This document shows positions 51,386-58,982 of a stretch of 64,000 nucleotides of DNA, piece after piece. Position 1 is the stretch's first letter. The number at the start of each line of letters is the position of its first letter. The notes below the pieces were generated by a model, which did no database searches, was not told the DNA's origin, and was given only the letters and a program-made list of their open reading frames with translations. Origin of the DNA: a virus; the IMG/VR virus record IMGVR_UViG_3300042922_000836, positions 62,001-126,000 of that record; one strand, written 5' to 3'. The position numbers and the translations under genes were made by a program.

Positions 51386-51645
51386 TTATAATATTTCGGT
51401 GGTAACAATTTTTTGCCGATATAACTTGCAAGATTTTCACGTTTTATTGGTATTTCAACTTTAGATCTTGTAATTCTGCCACCATCAGTTTTTTGATTCC
51501 AATTTATATAATTGTTTTCAGTATCATAAAACCAAATTTCTATATATCCATCAACAAATCTTTGATTCTCAATCCGATTAATCGAAATAATTTTATCTTT
51601 AAGTATAATGGTATCTCCGCTTTTTACTCTCCTGACTTTACCCAT
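51382..51645 (-). CDS. Unknown 87-aa protein
   Basis: A small barrel-like start (RRVKSGDTIILKDKIISI) and a basic C-terminus ending LLPPKYYK. Unknown. Confidence 0.4.
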   Translation of the reverse strand: MGKVRRVKSGDTIILKDKIISINRIENQRFVDGYIEIWFYDTENNYINWNQKTDGGRITRSKVEIPIKRENLASYIGKKLLPPKYYK

Positions 51646-51696
51646 TTATAATAATTCTCACTTCCCTATTTCGTTGTTTTTATATTCAATCATTTA

Positions 51697-51909
51697 TTAA
51701 TTTATTTCTTCTTCAACCATTTTCATGAATTCTTTGTCTTTTCTCAATTGTTCGCTGGCAAACTGCAATGCCCATCCATATTGCTTAACAGCTTTCATAA
51801 CCACTTCACGATCATTACGAAGTTCAAGACTGACAAATTCTAATGTCATTCCACCTTCATTTTTTATTTTCTTTAATACGAATTCCTTATCCGACCAATT
51901 TTCTCTCAT
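51697..51909 (-). CDS. DUF4116-type repeat protein, 70 aa
   Basis: Helical repeats of the DUF4116 kind are clear: DKEFVLKKIKNEGGMTLEFV then DREVVMKAVKQYGWALQFAS. The family has no known function. ATG at 51909 follows AGGTGG. Confidence 0.65.
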   Translation of the reverse strand: MRENWSDKEFVLKKIKNEGGMTLEFVSLELRNDREVVMKAVKQYGWALQFASEQLRKDKEFMKMVEEEIN

Positions 51910-51922
51910 GATTTCCACCTAC

Positions 51923-52312
51923 TTAATAATCTTCAGATTCAATTGGTTCTTCCCAATTTTCAGGTGGTTTCAAGTGTTGACCAAACATATTATACCACTC
52001 GCCACATTCACATTGACAAGCACCACAATATTGGTCAGTAAGTTCAACTTCTTTGCCACATTTATCACAAATTCCAACTGAAGGTTTCATATAACTACTT
52101 TCATATTTTACAATACCTTTATCAATAAGATCAGGATGTTTACCATTAATACAATCATCATAATTTTCATTTGCTCTTGTATTATTTGGCTCTATTTTTA
52201 AATTTCCTTCTTCATCGCAAGGAAAAGAAAACCCAAAATTATTTGTTTTATCCATAAACTCACGTTTATAATAAAAACTTGTAATTTTATGCCTTTGACT
52301 TATTATTTTCAT
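51923..52312 (-). CDS. Zinc-ribbon protein, 129 aa
   Basis: CDKCGKEVELTDQYCGACQC near residue 90 forms a zinc ribbon. The earlier part contains GFSFPCDEEGNLKIEPN. ATG at 52312 follows GAGG by 6 nt. Unknown role. Confidence 0.5.
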   Translation of the reverse strand: MKIISQRHKITSFYYKREFMDKTNNFGFSFPCDEEGNLKIEPNNTRANENYDDCINGKHPDLIDKGIVKYESSYMKPSVGICDKCGKEVELTDQYCGACQCECGEWYNMFGQHLKPPENWEEPIESEDY

Positions 52313-52329
52313 ATTATACCTCATCTGTT

Positions 52330-52560
52330 TCATTCTATAGCTGATTCTATGCTTTGAATAGCTTCATCCAAGTTATTTACAGCTTCGTCTAAGTTATCAC
52401 GAGCCGATTCTGCTTGTTGATAACGTTCTGAGCCTTGCAAATTTTCAGGTATGTTATCGAGATATTCTTCTTCCTCATCTTTGATATTGTTTAAATCATC
52501 ACGCAGTTCATTAAGCTGGTCTATGATTTCTTGCAAAGATTTTCTTCTTTCTTTATTCAT
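52330..52560 (-). CDS. Coiled-coil protein, 76 aa
   Basis: Strong heptads through almost the whole length (IIDQLNELRDDLNNIKDEEE and DNLDEAVNNLDEAIQSIES). Very acidic. Similar small coiled-coil proteins are common in phages; the role is unknown. Confidence 0.5.
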   Translation of the reverse strand: MNKERRKSLQEIIDQLNELRDDLNNIKDEEEEYLDNIPENLQGSERYQQAESARDNLDEAVNNLDEAIQSIESAIE

Positions 52561-52578
52561 ATATTTTTTAATCTCCTT

Positions 52579-52794
52579 TTATTTTTTATTCAATTTTTCT
52601 ATTTTCAAACTACCAACAATTAAATCAGCTAATAAATTATTATCTAAAACATTAAAATTATTAATCATCCCCTCATCAGTAAAATAATAAGGATTTTTAA
52701 TTTTTTGTAGTATATTTGGTCGTTCTTTTATAATATTGAATTCTTCAAACAGGTCTAATCCAATTAAATTGCAAACCTCATCCATATGATTCAT
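52579..52794 (-). CDS. Unknown 71-aa protein
   Basis: Mostly helical with an amphipathic C-terminus. The Shine-Dalgarno sequence is weak, so the start is uncertain. Confidence 0.35.
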   Translation of the reverse strand: MNHMDEVCNLIGLDLFEEFNIIKERPNILQKIKNPYYFTDEGMINNFNVLDNNLLADLIVGSLKIEKLNKK

Positions 52795-52817
52795 TTCTTT
52801 ATCATCCTTATTTTACA

Positions 52818-53153
52818 TTAATAACTTATATCCATGTGGAAAAAGTATTCACTTGAATTGTTTTCCATATCAAAAATAGTTTGCTGACTTTTACCATTTA
52901 AATCATCTATATCTGCAAACAATATTGTTATTTCTTCTTTGTCAGAAATATCGCCCATATGCTCTCTAATATAATCATCTATTTCATCAGCAGTTACCAC
53001 CGCTACAATATTTGTATTTTCATATGTTTTTATATCAAATATTTTATTATCCGTAGAAGATTTAAGGTTTGTCAAAGCCAAAATTCCTTTGGCAAACTTA
53101 TCAATGTCATCATGACCTTGTATTGTATAACAAAAACCTTTTACTTTATTCAA
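52818..53153 (-). CDS. Unknown 111-aa protein, TTG start
   Basis: GFCYTIQGHDDIDKFAKGIL and an acidic middle. TTG at 53153 is 8 nt from GAGG; the GTG 9 nt earlier is too close to it. Unknown. Confidence 0.4.
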   Translation of the reverse strand: MNKVKGFCYTIQGHDDIDKFAKGILALTNLKSSTDNKIFDIKTYENTNIVAVVTADEIDDYIREHMGDISDKEEITILFADIDDLNGKSQQTIFDMENNSSEYFFHMDISY

Positions 53154-53183
53154 CTTAAACACCTCTTATTAATTTATTCATTT

Positions 53184-53213
53184 ATATAACAATAATAACC
53201 TAAAATTCCTTAC
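53184..53213 (-). promoter_or_regulatory. Pmid-10
   Basis: Full consensus, 31 nt before the TTG at 53153. Confidence 0.85.
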
Positions 53214-53227
53214 ATGTCAATACTTTG

Positions 53228-53419
53228 TTAGGAATTTTTTGTATTTCTCTTATTAACATTCGGAACATATTCTTTAAAACAAACCATATTATTTTCTTCA
53301 TCAATCAAAATTTCCATAGGCATACCCTCTTTAAGATTAAAAGGTATACTAACATCTTTCGGAATTAATACCTTGCCATTTTCATCGATACGTACCATAA
53401 TTTCTAAGCTTTTCAACAT
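53228..53419 (-). CDS. AbrB/SpoVT-like DNA-binding protein, 63 aa
   Basis: The swapped-hairpin motif is visible: MVRIDENGKVLIPKDVSIPF, then LKEGMPMEILIDEENNMVCF. AbrB-family proteins bind DNA as dimers or act as antitoxin-like regulators. The start at 53419 is supported by AAAGGA 6-8 nt upstream. Two Pmid copies precede it. Confidence 0.65.
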   Translation of the reverse strand: MLKSLEIMVRIDENGKVLIPKDVSIPFNLKEGMPMEILIDEENNMVCFKEYVPNVNKRNTKNS

Positions 53420-53437
53420 AAACATTTCCTTTCGTTT

Positions 53438-53467
53438 ATATAACTTTTTGAATTGAATAATCCTTAC
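53438..53467 (-). promoter_or_regulatory. Pmid-11
   Basis: GTAAGG present, but the extended -10 reads AGTTATAT, lacking the TG step, so it may be weaker. It drives the AbrB-like gene. Confidence 0.7.
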
Positions 53468-53517
53468 ATTCACATAAGCACCCAAACCGAAATTTCGATG
53501 CTTATATTAATCCAAGA

Positions 53518-53547
53518 ATATAACAATTGAAATTGATCTTTCCTTAC
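53518..53547 (-). promoter_or_regulatory. Pmid-12
   Basis: Full consensus, 80 nt upstream of Pmid-11, so the AbrB-like gene has tandem promoters. Confidence 0.85.
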
Positions 53548-53548
53548 A

Positions 53549-53839
53549 TCATTTAAGTAACAATTTCACAACTTCTTCCGCAATACATAAATGACTGTCA
53601 CCCAAAACATTTATAACCCTTTGATAATCATTATCATAGGTTACAATAACAGCCTCTGTCAAATTATAAAGTTTATCACTAAAACGATTAAGTTTATATT
53701 CATAATCATTTTTGTATTCAAGCTTTTTCAAACCTCTTTCGCCTTTGAGAGCCTCAGACAATTTTTCAACAAACTGTCTTTTAGCCTCAAATTCTTCTTT
53801 ATTCTCAATTTTTTCGGTTTCAGTTAATTTTTCGTACAT
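53549..53839 (-). CDS. Unknown helical 96-aa protein
   Basis: A helical protein (YEKLTETEKIENKEEFEAKR). ATG at 53839 has GGTGAT upstream; an earlier ATG at 53854 is less favourable. Its stop lies next to Pmid-12. Confidence 0.4.
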   Translation of the reverse strand: MYEKLTETEKIENKEEFEAKRQFVEKLSEALKGERGLKKLEYKNDYEYKLNRFSDKLYNLTEAVIVTYDNDYQRVINVLGDSHLCIAEEVVKLLLK

Positions 53840-53856
53840 ATTATCAATCACCATTC

Positions 53857-54078
53857 TTAATTTATTTTATTTGATAGGTCATCAATATCAAACATTGCTT
53901 TACTACCGTTCTGTAAATAATACAGCACAGCTTCATAAGCTTCAATCGCACCTTTACAATTATTATACATTGCAACAACTTGCGGATTTTTATCATTTTC
54001 AAAATCTTTGGCATACTTTACCTGTTTTTCCATTGCTTTTTTAATGATAATTTTAAGTTCTGACATTGACTTAGCCAT
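53857..54078 (-). CDS. Unknown helical 73-aa protein
   Basis: Helical and Lys-rich (SELKIIIKKAMEKQVKYAKD). No family is recognised. Confidence 0.4.
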   Translation of the reverse strand: MAKSMSELKIIIKKAMEKQVKYAKDFENDKNPQVVAMYNNCKGAIEAYEAVLYYLQNGSKAMFDIDDLSNKIN

Positions 54079-54097
54079 ATATTTTAATCTCCTTAAA

Positions 54098-54253
54098 TTA
54101 TTTAATAGAAATAAGTCGCATTTTTTTCATTTTCATTTTATTGTCTGGAAATTCCTCATGGTAAATATTTTTCATTTTTTTAATTGCATCACCAACATTT
54201 TTTGCAGTTATTTTGTATGGATTAGATTCTATGTAGCCTATAAATTTTTGCAT
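54098..54253 (-). CDS. Small protein, 51 aa, paralogue of 54968-55147
   Basis: The frame begins MQKFIGYIESNPYKITAKN. The gene at 54968-55147 begins MRKYIGIINFDKYNITAKN, so the two form a small duplicated family. The ATG follows GGGGAATGTAAAT and is directly downstream of Pmid-13. Confidence 0.6.
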   Translation of the reverse strand: MQKFIGYIESNPYKITAKNVGDAIKKMKNIYHEEFPDNKMKMKKMRLISIK

Positions 54254-54274
54254 ATTTACATTCCCCTTTCATTT

Positions 54275-54304
54275 ACATAACAATTAAGATTAAATATTCC
54301 TTAC
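54275..54304 (-). promoter_or_regulatory. Pmid-13
   Basis: GTAAGG with TGTTATGT variant. The stop of the 54301 gene is embedded in GTAAGG. Confidence 0.75.
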
Positions 54305-54648
54305 CTTAAATCATTTTCTAAACAATCAACAATACATTTTGCTATAATATGTTTATCATATTCACACCAACGATTTCGACCTAAAACTCCCAATCCATTA
54401 CTTGAATAATCTTTTGTATCTTTTGCATATCGGTACATTATTTTATTATGTAAAGAATTACAACATGACCTTTCAGTTGTGAGATATACCACTTTGTTAT
54501 TAACTGGATTTTTTACAAATCCACTGCAACCTCTTTTTTCACCATTAATTATGATATTTTTAAGAGAATATTCAAATCCATCATTAATATTTTTTACCGA
54601 ATTTTTAATTGTTGTTGCTAAAAGAATTTCCTCATAATTAAGTTTCAT
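54301..54648 (-). CDS. Unknown 115-aa protein
   Basis: Contains ILLATTIKNSVKNINDGFEY and a basic C-terminal half with CCNSLHNKIMYRYAKDT. Coupled to the next gene by TAATG. Unknown. Confidence 0.4.
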   Translation of the reverse strand: MKLNYEEILLATTIKNSVKNINDGFEYSLKNIIINGEKRGCSGFVKNPVNNKVVYLTTERSCCNSLHNKIMYRYAKDTKDYSSNGLGVLGRNRWCEYDKHIIAKCIVDCLENDLR

Positions 54649-54902
54649 TAATCAACCAGCTCCTTCATCATTTCATTTAATGCATTATAATCTAAATTAC
54701 CGCTTATATATTTTATATGGTCTGGTGTTTTGTCATATTGCATACCCATATGTTTTATAAAGCTTGAATAAGGCTTTTTTGACTCCTTGTGATTTTTCAT
54801 AAAATCAACTGCACTGCGATATAAAGGTTCTTCATTGTTTATCCATAATGAAACATTCCAAGTTGACTGATTTCTCCAACCATTGTAGTCTGTATTTTCC
54901 AT
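54648..54902 (-). CDS. DUF7249-like conserved phage protein, 84 aa
   Basis: The opening NGWRNQSTWNVSLWINNE is a pattern I recognise from a widespread small phage family (NGWxNxxTWxVxLWxxN). The rest is helical. Function unknown. Confidence 0.6.
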   Translation of the reverse strand: MENTDYNGWRNQSTWNVSLWINNEEPLYRSAVDFMKNHKESKKPYSSFIKHMGMQYDKTPDHIKYISGNLDYNALNEMMKELVD

Positions 54903-54936
54903 ATTAGCACCTCATTAAAAATTTTTATCTACAATC

Positions 54937-54966
54937 ATATAACGTTTAAGATGATTAATTCCTTAC
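54937..54966 (-). promoter_or_regulatory. Pmid-14
   Basis: GTAAGG with CGTTATAT, in the gap before the DUF7249-like gene. Confidence 0.8.
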
Positions 54967-54967
54967 G

Positions 54968-55147
54968 TTATTTTTTCTTTACAGGTTTTACATTTTTATA
55001 AGCTATTAAATTTATGTAACCTATATATATATTTTTATCATAATATTCATTCATCATTATGTCGTGTAATTTATCATTTGCCTCATCATAATTTTTTGCG
55101 GTTATATTGTATTTGTCAAAATTTATAATGCCAATATATTTTCTCAT
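54968..55147 (-). CDS. Small protein, 59 aa, paralogue of 54098-54253
   Basis: ATG at 55147 overlaps the TGA of the upstream gene as ATGA; the stop TAA lies just before Pmid-14. It shares its N-terminal pattern with the 51-aa protein and adds a helical C-terminus. Confidence 0.55.
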   Translation of the reverse strand: MRKYIGIINFDKYNITAKNYDEANDKLHDIMMNEYYDKNIYIGYINLIAYKNVKPVKKK

Positions 55148-55407
55148 ATATTTGCCATTTCGTAATATTCTTCAATTTCGGTTGTCGGAAATTTATTTGC
55201 AAAATAATTCGCATTATCATTATCAAAATCGTAAATCATTGAGCCTAAAGACATACCGTCTTTAACGATATATGTTATCGTTTCATCAAAAATTGCATAT
55301 GCTTTAGCCATTATATATGCAGTAAAACTATCTTCAAAATATCCTATGACCGACATACCAAGTGAATTATTTTCATCATCGAATTTTATTTTTGTTACTT
55401 TATACAT
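55144..55407 (-). CDS. Unknown 87-aa protein
   Basis: An acidic alpha/beta protein with SVIGYFEDSFTAYIMAKAYA. Overlaps its neighbours at both ends. Confidence 0.45.
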   Translation of the reverse strand: MYKVTKIKFDDENNSLGMSVIGYFEDSFTAYIMAKAYAIFDETITYIVKDGMSLGSMIYDFDNDNANYFANKFPTTEIEEYYEMANI

Positions 55408-55612
55408 ATATTTTATCTCCTATACAAATACATTCATCTTCCATGATACCGTCAAGCCATTCTAAAAGCTGTTTTTCATTTTTAAAATATAAAGGAAGAG
55501 CCAAACCGTCTGCATAAACTCTTAAAGAGTCTTTATCGGACTCAATAGGATCGAGAGCATAACCCATTGTTTCAAGTTTTTTAATTGTTGAATTTTTCAA
55601 TTTTACTGCCAT
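55400..55612 (-). CDS. Unknown 70-aa protein
   Basis: STIKKLETMGYALDPIESDK and DECICIGDKIYV at the end. No family is recognised. Confidence 0.4.
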   Translation of the reverse strand: MAVKLKNSTIKKLETMGYALDPIESDKDSLRVYADGLALPLYFKNEKQLLEWLDGIMEDECICIGDKIYV

Positions 55613-55673
55613 GATTTATTACCTCATTATTTTAAATTTAATTGTAGGATGATTTTTCAACCACCCTACAATC

Positions 55674-55703
55674 ATATAACATTTATATTAATAATTTCCT
55701 TAC
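55674..55703 (-). promoter_or_regulatory. Pmid-15
   Basis: Full consensus. The stop of the 55700 gene is embedded in GTAAGG. Confidence 0.85.
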
Positions 55704-56128
55704 ATTGTCAATTTATCGATTTTTGCTTTGAGGATTTCTTTTCTTTCAGAAATTTTATTAATTTCAGTTCTTATATCATTTAACATAGACATAAATTCAG
55801 CTAAAACTGAACCATCGAATGAATTATCAATTACTGAAAAGAACCGTTTATATTCAAATAATCTTACTTCATTAGTTCCCAATTTTTGATTGATTTTATC
55901 ATTTAATTTTTCAAACAAATAGAAAAGATGAGATTCTTCTACTTCCATAATTTCGTTTTTTAAGCGATTCATGTCTTCAGAATTATAACCAAGGTCTTTC
56001 AATGTATCATATACACCGTCATAATAGCTTTGATATGCAAGATAATCATCATCGTGTTCTTTTTCCTTATACATTCCGTAAGCATTTTTGAATCTTTTTT
56101 CAATTTGCGATTTCTGTTTTTTTGTCAT
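55700..56128 (-). CDS. Unknown helical 142-aa protein
   Basis: Strongly helical, with NAYGMYKEKEHDDDYLAYQS and a final coiled-coil segment (RTEINKISERKEILKAKI). No family is recognised. Confidence 0.45.
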   Translation of the reverse strand: MTKKQKSQIEKRFKNAYGMYKEKEHDDDYLAYQSYYDGVYDTLKDLGYNSEDMNRLKNEIMEVEESHLFYLFEKLNDKINQKLGTNEVRLFEYKRFFSVIDNSFDGSVLAEFMSMLNDIRTEINKISERKEILKAKIDKLTM

Positions 56129-56163
56129 GGTAAAACCACCTTTAAAAAATTTTATTTACATTT

Positions 56164-56193
56164 ATATAACATTCAGAATTAAATATTCCTTAC
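56164..56193 (-). promoter_or_regulatory. Pmid-16
   Basis: Full consensus. The last codons of the amber-interrupted frame (GTA AGG AAT) run through its -35 box. Confidence 0.85.
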
Positions 56194-56439
56194 AAACAAC
56201 ATTTTCGCCTCATCAACATATTTATACTGATTTTGAACAGTCAACCATAAGGTAGATGTTTTAAGCGAGGTATCTATCTTTGCGTATGCATCCGCAAAGT
56301 GTTGTTCAACCTCTAAATTCGGAGTCGCATATATTCTTATATATTCATCCCTTTCTTTTAAATTTCGGTACTACACGCAGTTACTTTCACTGCCCTCATC
56401 CTCTATCGGCTCGTCAGCCTCACCTCTACCTCGTACCAT
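56179..56439 (-). CDS. Frame interrupted by one in-frame TAG (readthrough, split or decayed gene)
   Basis: ATG at 56439, behind AAAGAGG, opens 22 codons that end in TAG at 56371-56373. The same register continues for 63 protein-like codons (for example EYIRIYATPNLEVEQHF, TLWLTVQNQYKYVDEAK) to TAA at 56179. The second part has no ATG/GTG/TTG start near its beginning, but an in-frame ATA at 56338-56340 lies 8 nt after AAGGG. Either TAG is read through, or a second gene starts at ATA, or the gene carries a nonsense mutation. No family is recognised. Confidence 0.45.
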
Positions 56440-56701
56440 TTTAACCTCTTTCATTAATTTGTTTATTGATTTTAATTATTTATTCAGTAAAAGTGTTTCA
56501 TAAAAATCACCCCTTTTGCTTGATAAATTTGGCGAAATCGTCATCAATATTCATCATACTACAATTCAAAACTCATTCTATAATTCATCATTTTTCCATT
56601 TAAATTAAACTACCACTTGATAACCACCCTCTTTCAATTATGTAATTTTAAAAATCTTTAATTCCTACTAATTTTTTTCATAGAAATCACCTCTTTCACT
56701 T
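56440..56701 (-). other. Gene-poor stretch with several microframes behind strong Shine-Dalgarno sites
   Basis: Between Pmid-17 and the amber frame there is no frame of 30 codons. Several 5-16-codon frames follow strong SD sequences: one starting MKKISRN behind AGAGGTG, one starting MMNIDDDFAKF, and a 5-codon frame behind GGGGTG. They may be leader peptides or remains of genes. No RNA structure is evident by eye. Confidence 0.35.
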
Positions 56702-56731
56702 ATATAACGTTTCAAACATTTAATTCCTTAC
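56702..56731 (-). promoter_or_regulatory. Pmid-17
   Basis: GTAAGG with CGTTATAT. A three-codon frame behind GGGGTGG has its stop inside GTAAGG. Confidence 0.8.
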
Positions 56732-56833
56732 CAAGTCATAAAACCACCCCTTTAAAGAATTTTTGCATGGATTATAAAACAATCATCTTTATTTCCCAAC
56801 AGATGAATACACCGTTGAATTTTGTTTTACATT

Positions 56834-56863
56834 TATATAACGTTTGCTTTGAGTATTTCCTTA
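56834..56863 (-). promoter_or_regulatory. Pmid-18
   Basis: GTAAGG with CGTTATAT, 132 nt upstream of Pmid-17, with no gene between them. Confidence 0.8.
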
Positions 56864-56887
56864 CGGTAAATTATCCGTACAATCGAA

Positions 56888-56913
56888 GGCTTGAAGATTT
56901 ATTTCCTCAAGCC
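56888..56913 (-). terminator. 7-bp hairpin after the J-domain gene
   Basis: GGCTTGA and TCAAGCC flank a 12-nt loop, 18 nt beyond the stop at 56931. Few T residues follow, so termination may be partial. Confidence 0.4.
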
Positions 56914-56930
56914 ATCTCAACACCTATAAT

Positions 56931-57422
56931 TTATCTTAAAACTGAAAATTTCGTTTCATATTCAACCGAGCCATATCTTGCTCTTATTTGTTCAAGTGAC
57001 ATTTTATGTTTATTTTTTGTGTTGTCTTCGGGCAAATGCCATGCCCAAGCTGTTTTGTTTTTACACCATGAAAAACCTAAACTTTTCAGCTTGTCTTTAT
57101 ATTGTAAGGTATTACCACTTATCCAGATCCATTTACCAACGAGTTCAACCTTGCATCCACCCATAAAAATTACCGAATTTATGATTTTTTGAAATTCTTC
57201 AGGAGTTTCGGAATTTTCGGTTTTGCTTTCATAAACCTCATTTTCTATATTACGATGAATATTCTTATATATCATAAATGCTGTTTCATATTCAGCATTT
57301 ATTTGTTGCATTATTACAGTAGTATCAATATCTTTATTAAGATCAGGATGATACTTTTTTGTGAGAACACGATATAATTCTTTTACATCTTCCAAAGTTT
57401 TAACATTTACAAAATATTTCAT
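56931..57422 (-). CDS. J-domain protein
   Basis: This 163-residue protein has a DnaJ-type J-domain in the first 60 residues (VKELYRVLTKKYHPDLNKD), with the HPD tripeptide that stimulates DnaK ATPase. A C-terminal region follows (GKWIWISGNT, LGFSWCKNKTAWAWH) found in some mobile-element J-proteins. It may direct host DnaK during phage growth. ATG at 57422 has GAGGTG upstream. Confidence 0.75.
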   Translation of the reverse strand: MKYFVNVKTLEDVKELYRVLTKKYHPDLNKDIDTTVIMQQINAEYETAFMIYKNIHRNIENEVYESKTENSETPEEFQKIINSVIFMGGCKVELVGKWIWISGNTLQYKDKLKSLGFSWCKNKTAWAWHLPEDNTKNKHKMSLEQIRARYGSVEYETKFSVLR

Positions 57423-57467
57423 GATAAGCACCTCATATTAAATTTTAAATTAAATTTCCTTGCAATT

Positions 57468-57497
57468 ATATAATACTTGAATTTAAGATTTCCTTAC
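57468..57497 (-). promoter_or_regulatory. Pmid-19
   Basis: GTAAGG with TATTATAT variant. The stop of the 57494 gene is embedded in GTAAGG. Confidence 0.75.
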
Positions 57498-57811
57498 GCA
57501 ACGATTTCAAGGACTTTCATTCGGTCAGCCAATATCCATTGACCGCCTTGTGACTCAGGTCTATCATATGTAGAAAAATTTTCAACTTCGACTTTTACCC
57601 AAACTCTCGCACAGCCATTTTTAGGATTTTTACTTAAATGTGGTGCATATGGTGTAAAGGTACAATGCCATCCTTGACGAACCGCAAAACCTTTTGTCGG
57701 AATACATTCAGACTTCAACCATTGACCAACAGGAACAACATTTTTTGCACCAATAAACAAAGCACCCAGAGTTCCGTTTTTTCTTAATTTCATCAGTTTA
57801 TAAGCTATCAT
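57494..57811 (-). CDS. Unknown 105-aa protein
   Basis: A beta-rich protein (WHCTFTPYAPHLSKNPKNG, RVWVKVEVENFSTYDRPESQ) resembling small conserved plasmid or phage proteins. No activity is known. ATG at 57811. Confidence 0.5.
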   Translation of the reverse strand: MIAYKLMKLRKNGTLGALFIGAKNVVPVGQWLKSECIPTKGFAVRQGWHCTFTPYAPHLSKNPKNGCARVWVKVEVENFSTYDRPESQGGQWILADRMKVLEIVA

Positions 57812-57845
57812 TTTCAAAACCAACCTTTAAATTTTAATTACACTT

Positions 57846-57875
57846 ATATAACAATTGAATTAATTGATTCCTTAC
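57846..57875 (-). promoter_or_regulatory. Pmid-20
   Basis: Full consensus. The stop of the 57872 gene is embedded in GTAAGG. Confidence 0.85.
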
Positions 57876-58144
57876 GATATATAGCAATTATTTTCGATTC
57901 TGCCTGTTTGCATGGTATACCATGACATTACAAGCACATGATTATCAGTTTCCGCAATATCAATTTTTGTAGAGCCTTCGCTACCGCAAAATATTCCGCA
58001 AAAAGGTGTTCCATCCTCATTGACCATAGTCAAGCCATTGTTTGCCAGAATTGTCTGTACCTCGTCAACTGCGACCTCATCACGATAGATCACATCAGAC
58101 AACTGATAATTACATTTTTTTATTGCCAACTTTAAACTTCCCAT
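57872..58144 (-). CDS. Unknown 90-aa protein
   Basis: An alpha/beta protein with MVNEDGTPFCGIFCGSEGST and ADNHV-like strands. No family is assigned. It follows Pmid-21. Confidence 0.45.
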   Translation of the reverse strand: MGSLKLAIKKCNYQLSDVIYRDEVAVDEVQTILANNGLTMVNEDGTPFCGIFCGSEGSTKIDIAETDNHVLVMSWYTMQTGRIENNCYIS

Positions 58145-58182
58145 AATAGTTACCTCTTTTTTAATAATTTTGTGTTACACTT

Positions 58183-58212
58183 ATATAACAACAGAAAATT
58201 AGTTTTCCTTAC
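58183..58212 (-). promoter_or_regulatory. Pmid-21
   Basis: Full consensus, 39 nt before the ATG at 58144. Confidence 0.85.
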
Positions 58213-58225
58213 GCAAAATTATCTG

Positions 58226-58254
58226 CATAATAAAAAGCATGAAAATATCATGCT
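58226..58254 (-). terminator. Strong terminator of the non-coding RNA
   Basis: AGCATGA and TCATGCT form a 7-bp stem with a 5-nt loop, followed on the minus strand by TTTTTATTAT. It stops transcripts coming from the five tandem Pmid copies. Confidence 0.85.
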
Positions 58255-58874
58255 CTTGATTATGTATAAAATTTGTAATAATCGGCATGTAAGGCAATAG
58301 CAATCTCTATTTACTACTGCCTTATATGGAAACTAACAGATAACTGTTTGAATTTTTCCATACTACACCGACTACCTTTTTTTCATAGATTTTATCACAT
58401 CCTTTCATTGTACTCATCCCCATGACTTATAAACCAAACTTTAAATCATTATGTAAATTTTATTTGATTTTTTTGTTTGTTTTATCACTCTTTACTCTTG
58501 ACCGCTAAGAGTAAAGACTCGCCCACTGTTGCCAGTAAGAGAGTTATCGCCATGGGTACATTTTAACGAATTTTTCCAGAAACTAAGGTTATCGTGATTC
58601 TTACCCTATAGCGGTCAAAACAAAATACTTGCAATTACTTAATTTTGTCTATAGTTCCCATAAAAGGGAGTAAGAAAGTCATTCCTTCCAAAGTTTGCCA
58701 TACAGGAGATTCTGTGAAAATTTCGCCAAAATGATGATTATTTGTTTGGTACAGTATTCGCTATTACGTGGCAACCGTATTAGTACCATTTAAGCTATAA
58801 ATTTTTGTAATGATTTTTTGCATAATTTAAAACACTAAATATTTTTAATATTTTAAACTACATAAAAAAACTTT
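58255..58874 (-). ncRNA. Large structured non-coding RNA, about 650 nt with its terminator
   Basis: Five Pmid copies lie upstream and a strong terminator downstream. Near the 3' end a closing helix (58279-58285 with 58368-58374, extended by 58288-58291 with 58364-58367) encloses two hairpins. The first is 58292-58296/58318-58322. The second is 58325-58332/58355-58362, with inner stem 58335-58339/58344-58348. In the middle a 10-bp hairpin (58490-58499/58507-58516) competes with a 10-bp long-range helix (58498-58507/58609-58618). A GCAA tetraloop hairpin lies at 58525-58536. Size, setting and complexity recall the ROOL/GOLLD class of phage RNAs, but identity is not shown. Confidence 0.7.
58322..58423 (-). 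CDS. Possible 33-aa peptide inside the non-coding RNA
   Basis: A frame starting MGMSTMKGCDKIYEKK and ending NSYLLVSI overlaps the junction helices. A GGGG lies 9 nt before the third ATG. It may be a dual-function element or chance. Confidence 0.25.
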   Translation of the reverse strand: MGMSTMKGCDKIYEKKVVGVVWKNSNSYLLVSI

Positions 58875-58880
58875 ACATTT

Positions 58881-58910
58881 ATATAACACTTGAAAATCAT
58901 TTTTCCTTAC
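58881..58910 (-). promoter_or_regulatory. Pmid-22, nearest promoter of the non-coding RNA
   Basis: Full consensus. The expected start is near 58874. Confidence 0.85.
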
Positions 58911-58952
58911 AAGCTTTTTTTACTGATTTTTAAATGTTTATTGCTTACGATA

Positions 58953-58982
58953 ATATAACATTTAAAAACTTAATTTCCTTAC
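58953..58982 (-). promoter_or_regulatory. Pmid-23
   Basis: Full consensus, 72 nt upstream of Pmid-22. Confidence 0.85.

Noticed and set aside
56179-56439. Genome-wide TAG recoding
   Set aside because: TAG ends the 15832-16353 gene in a coupled position, and the other large genes are full length under the standard code.
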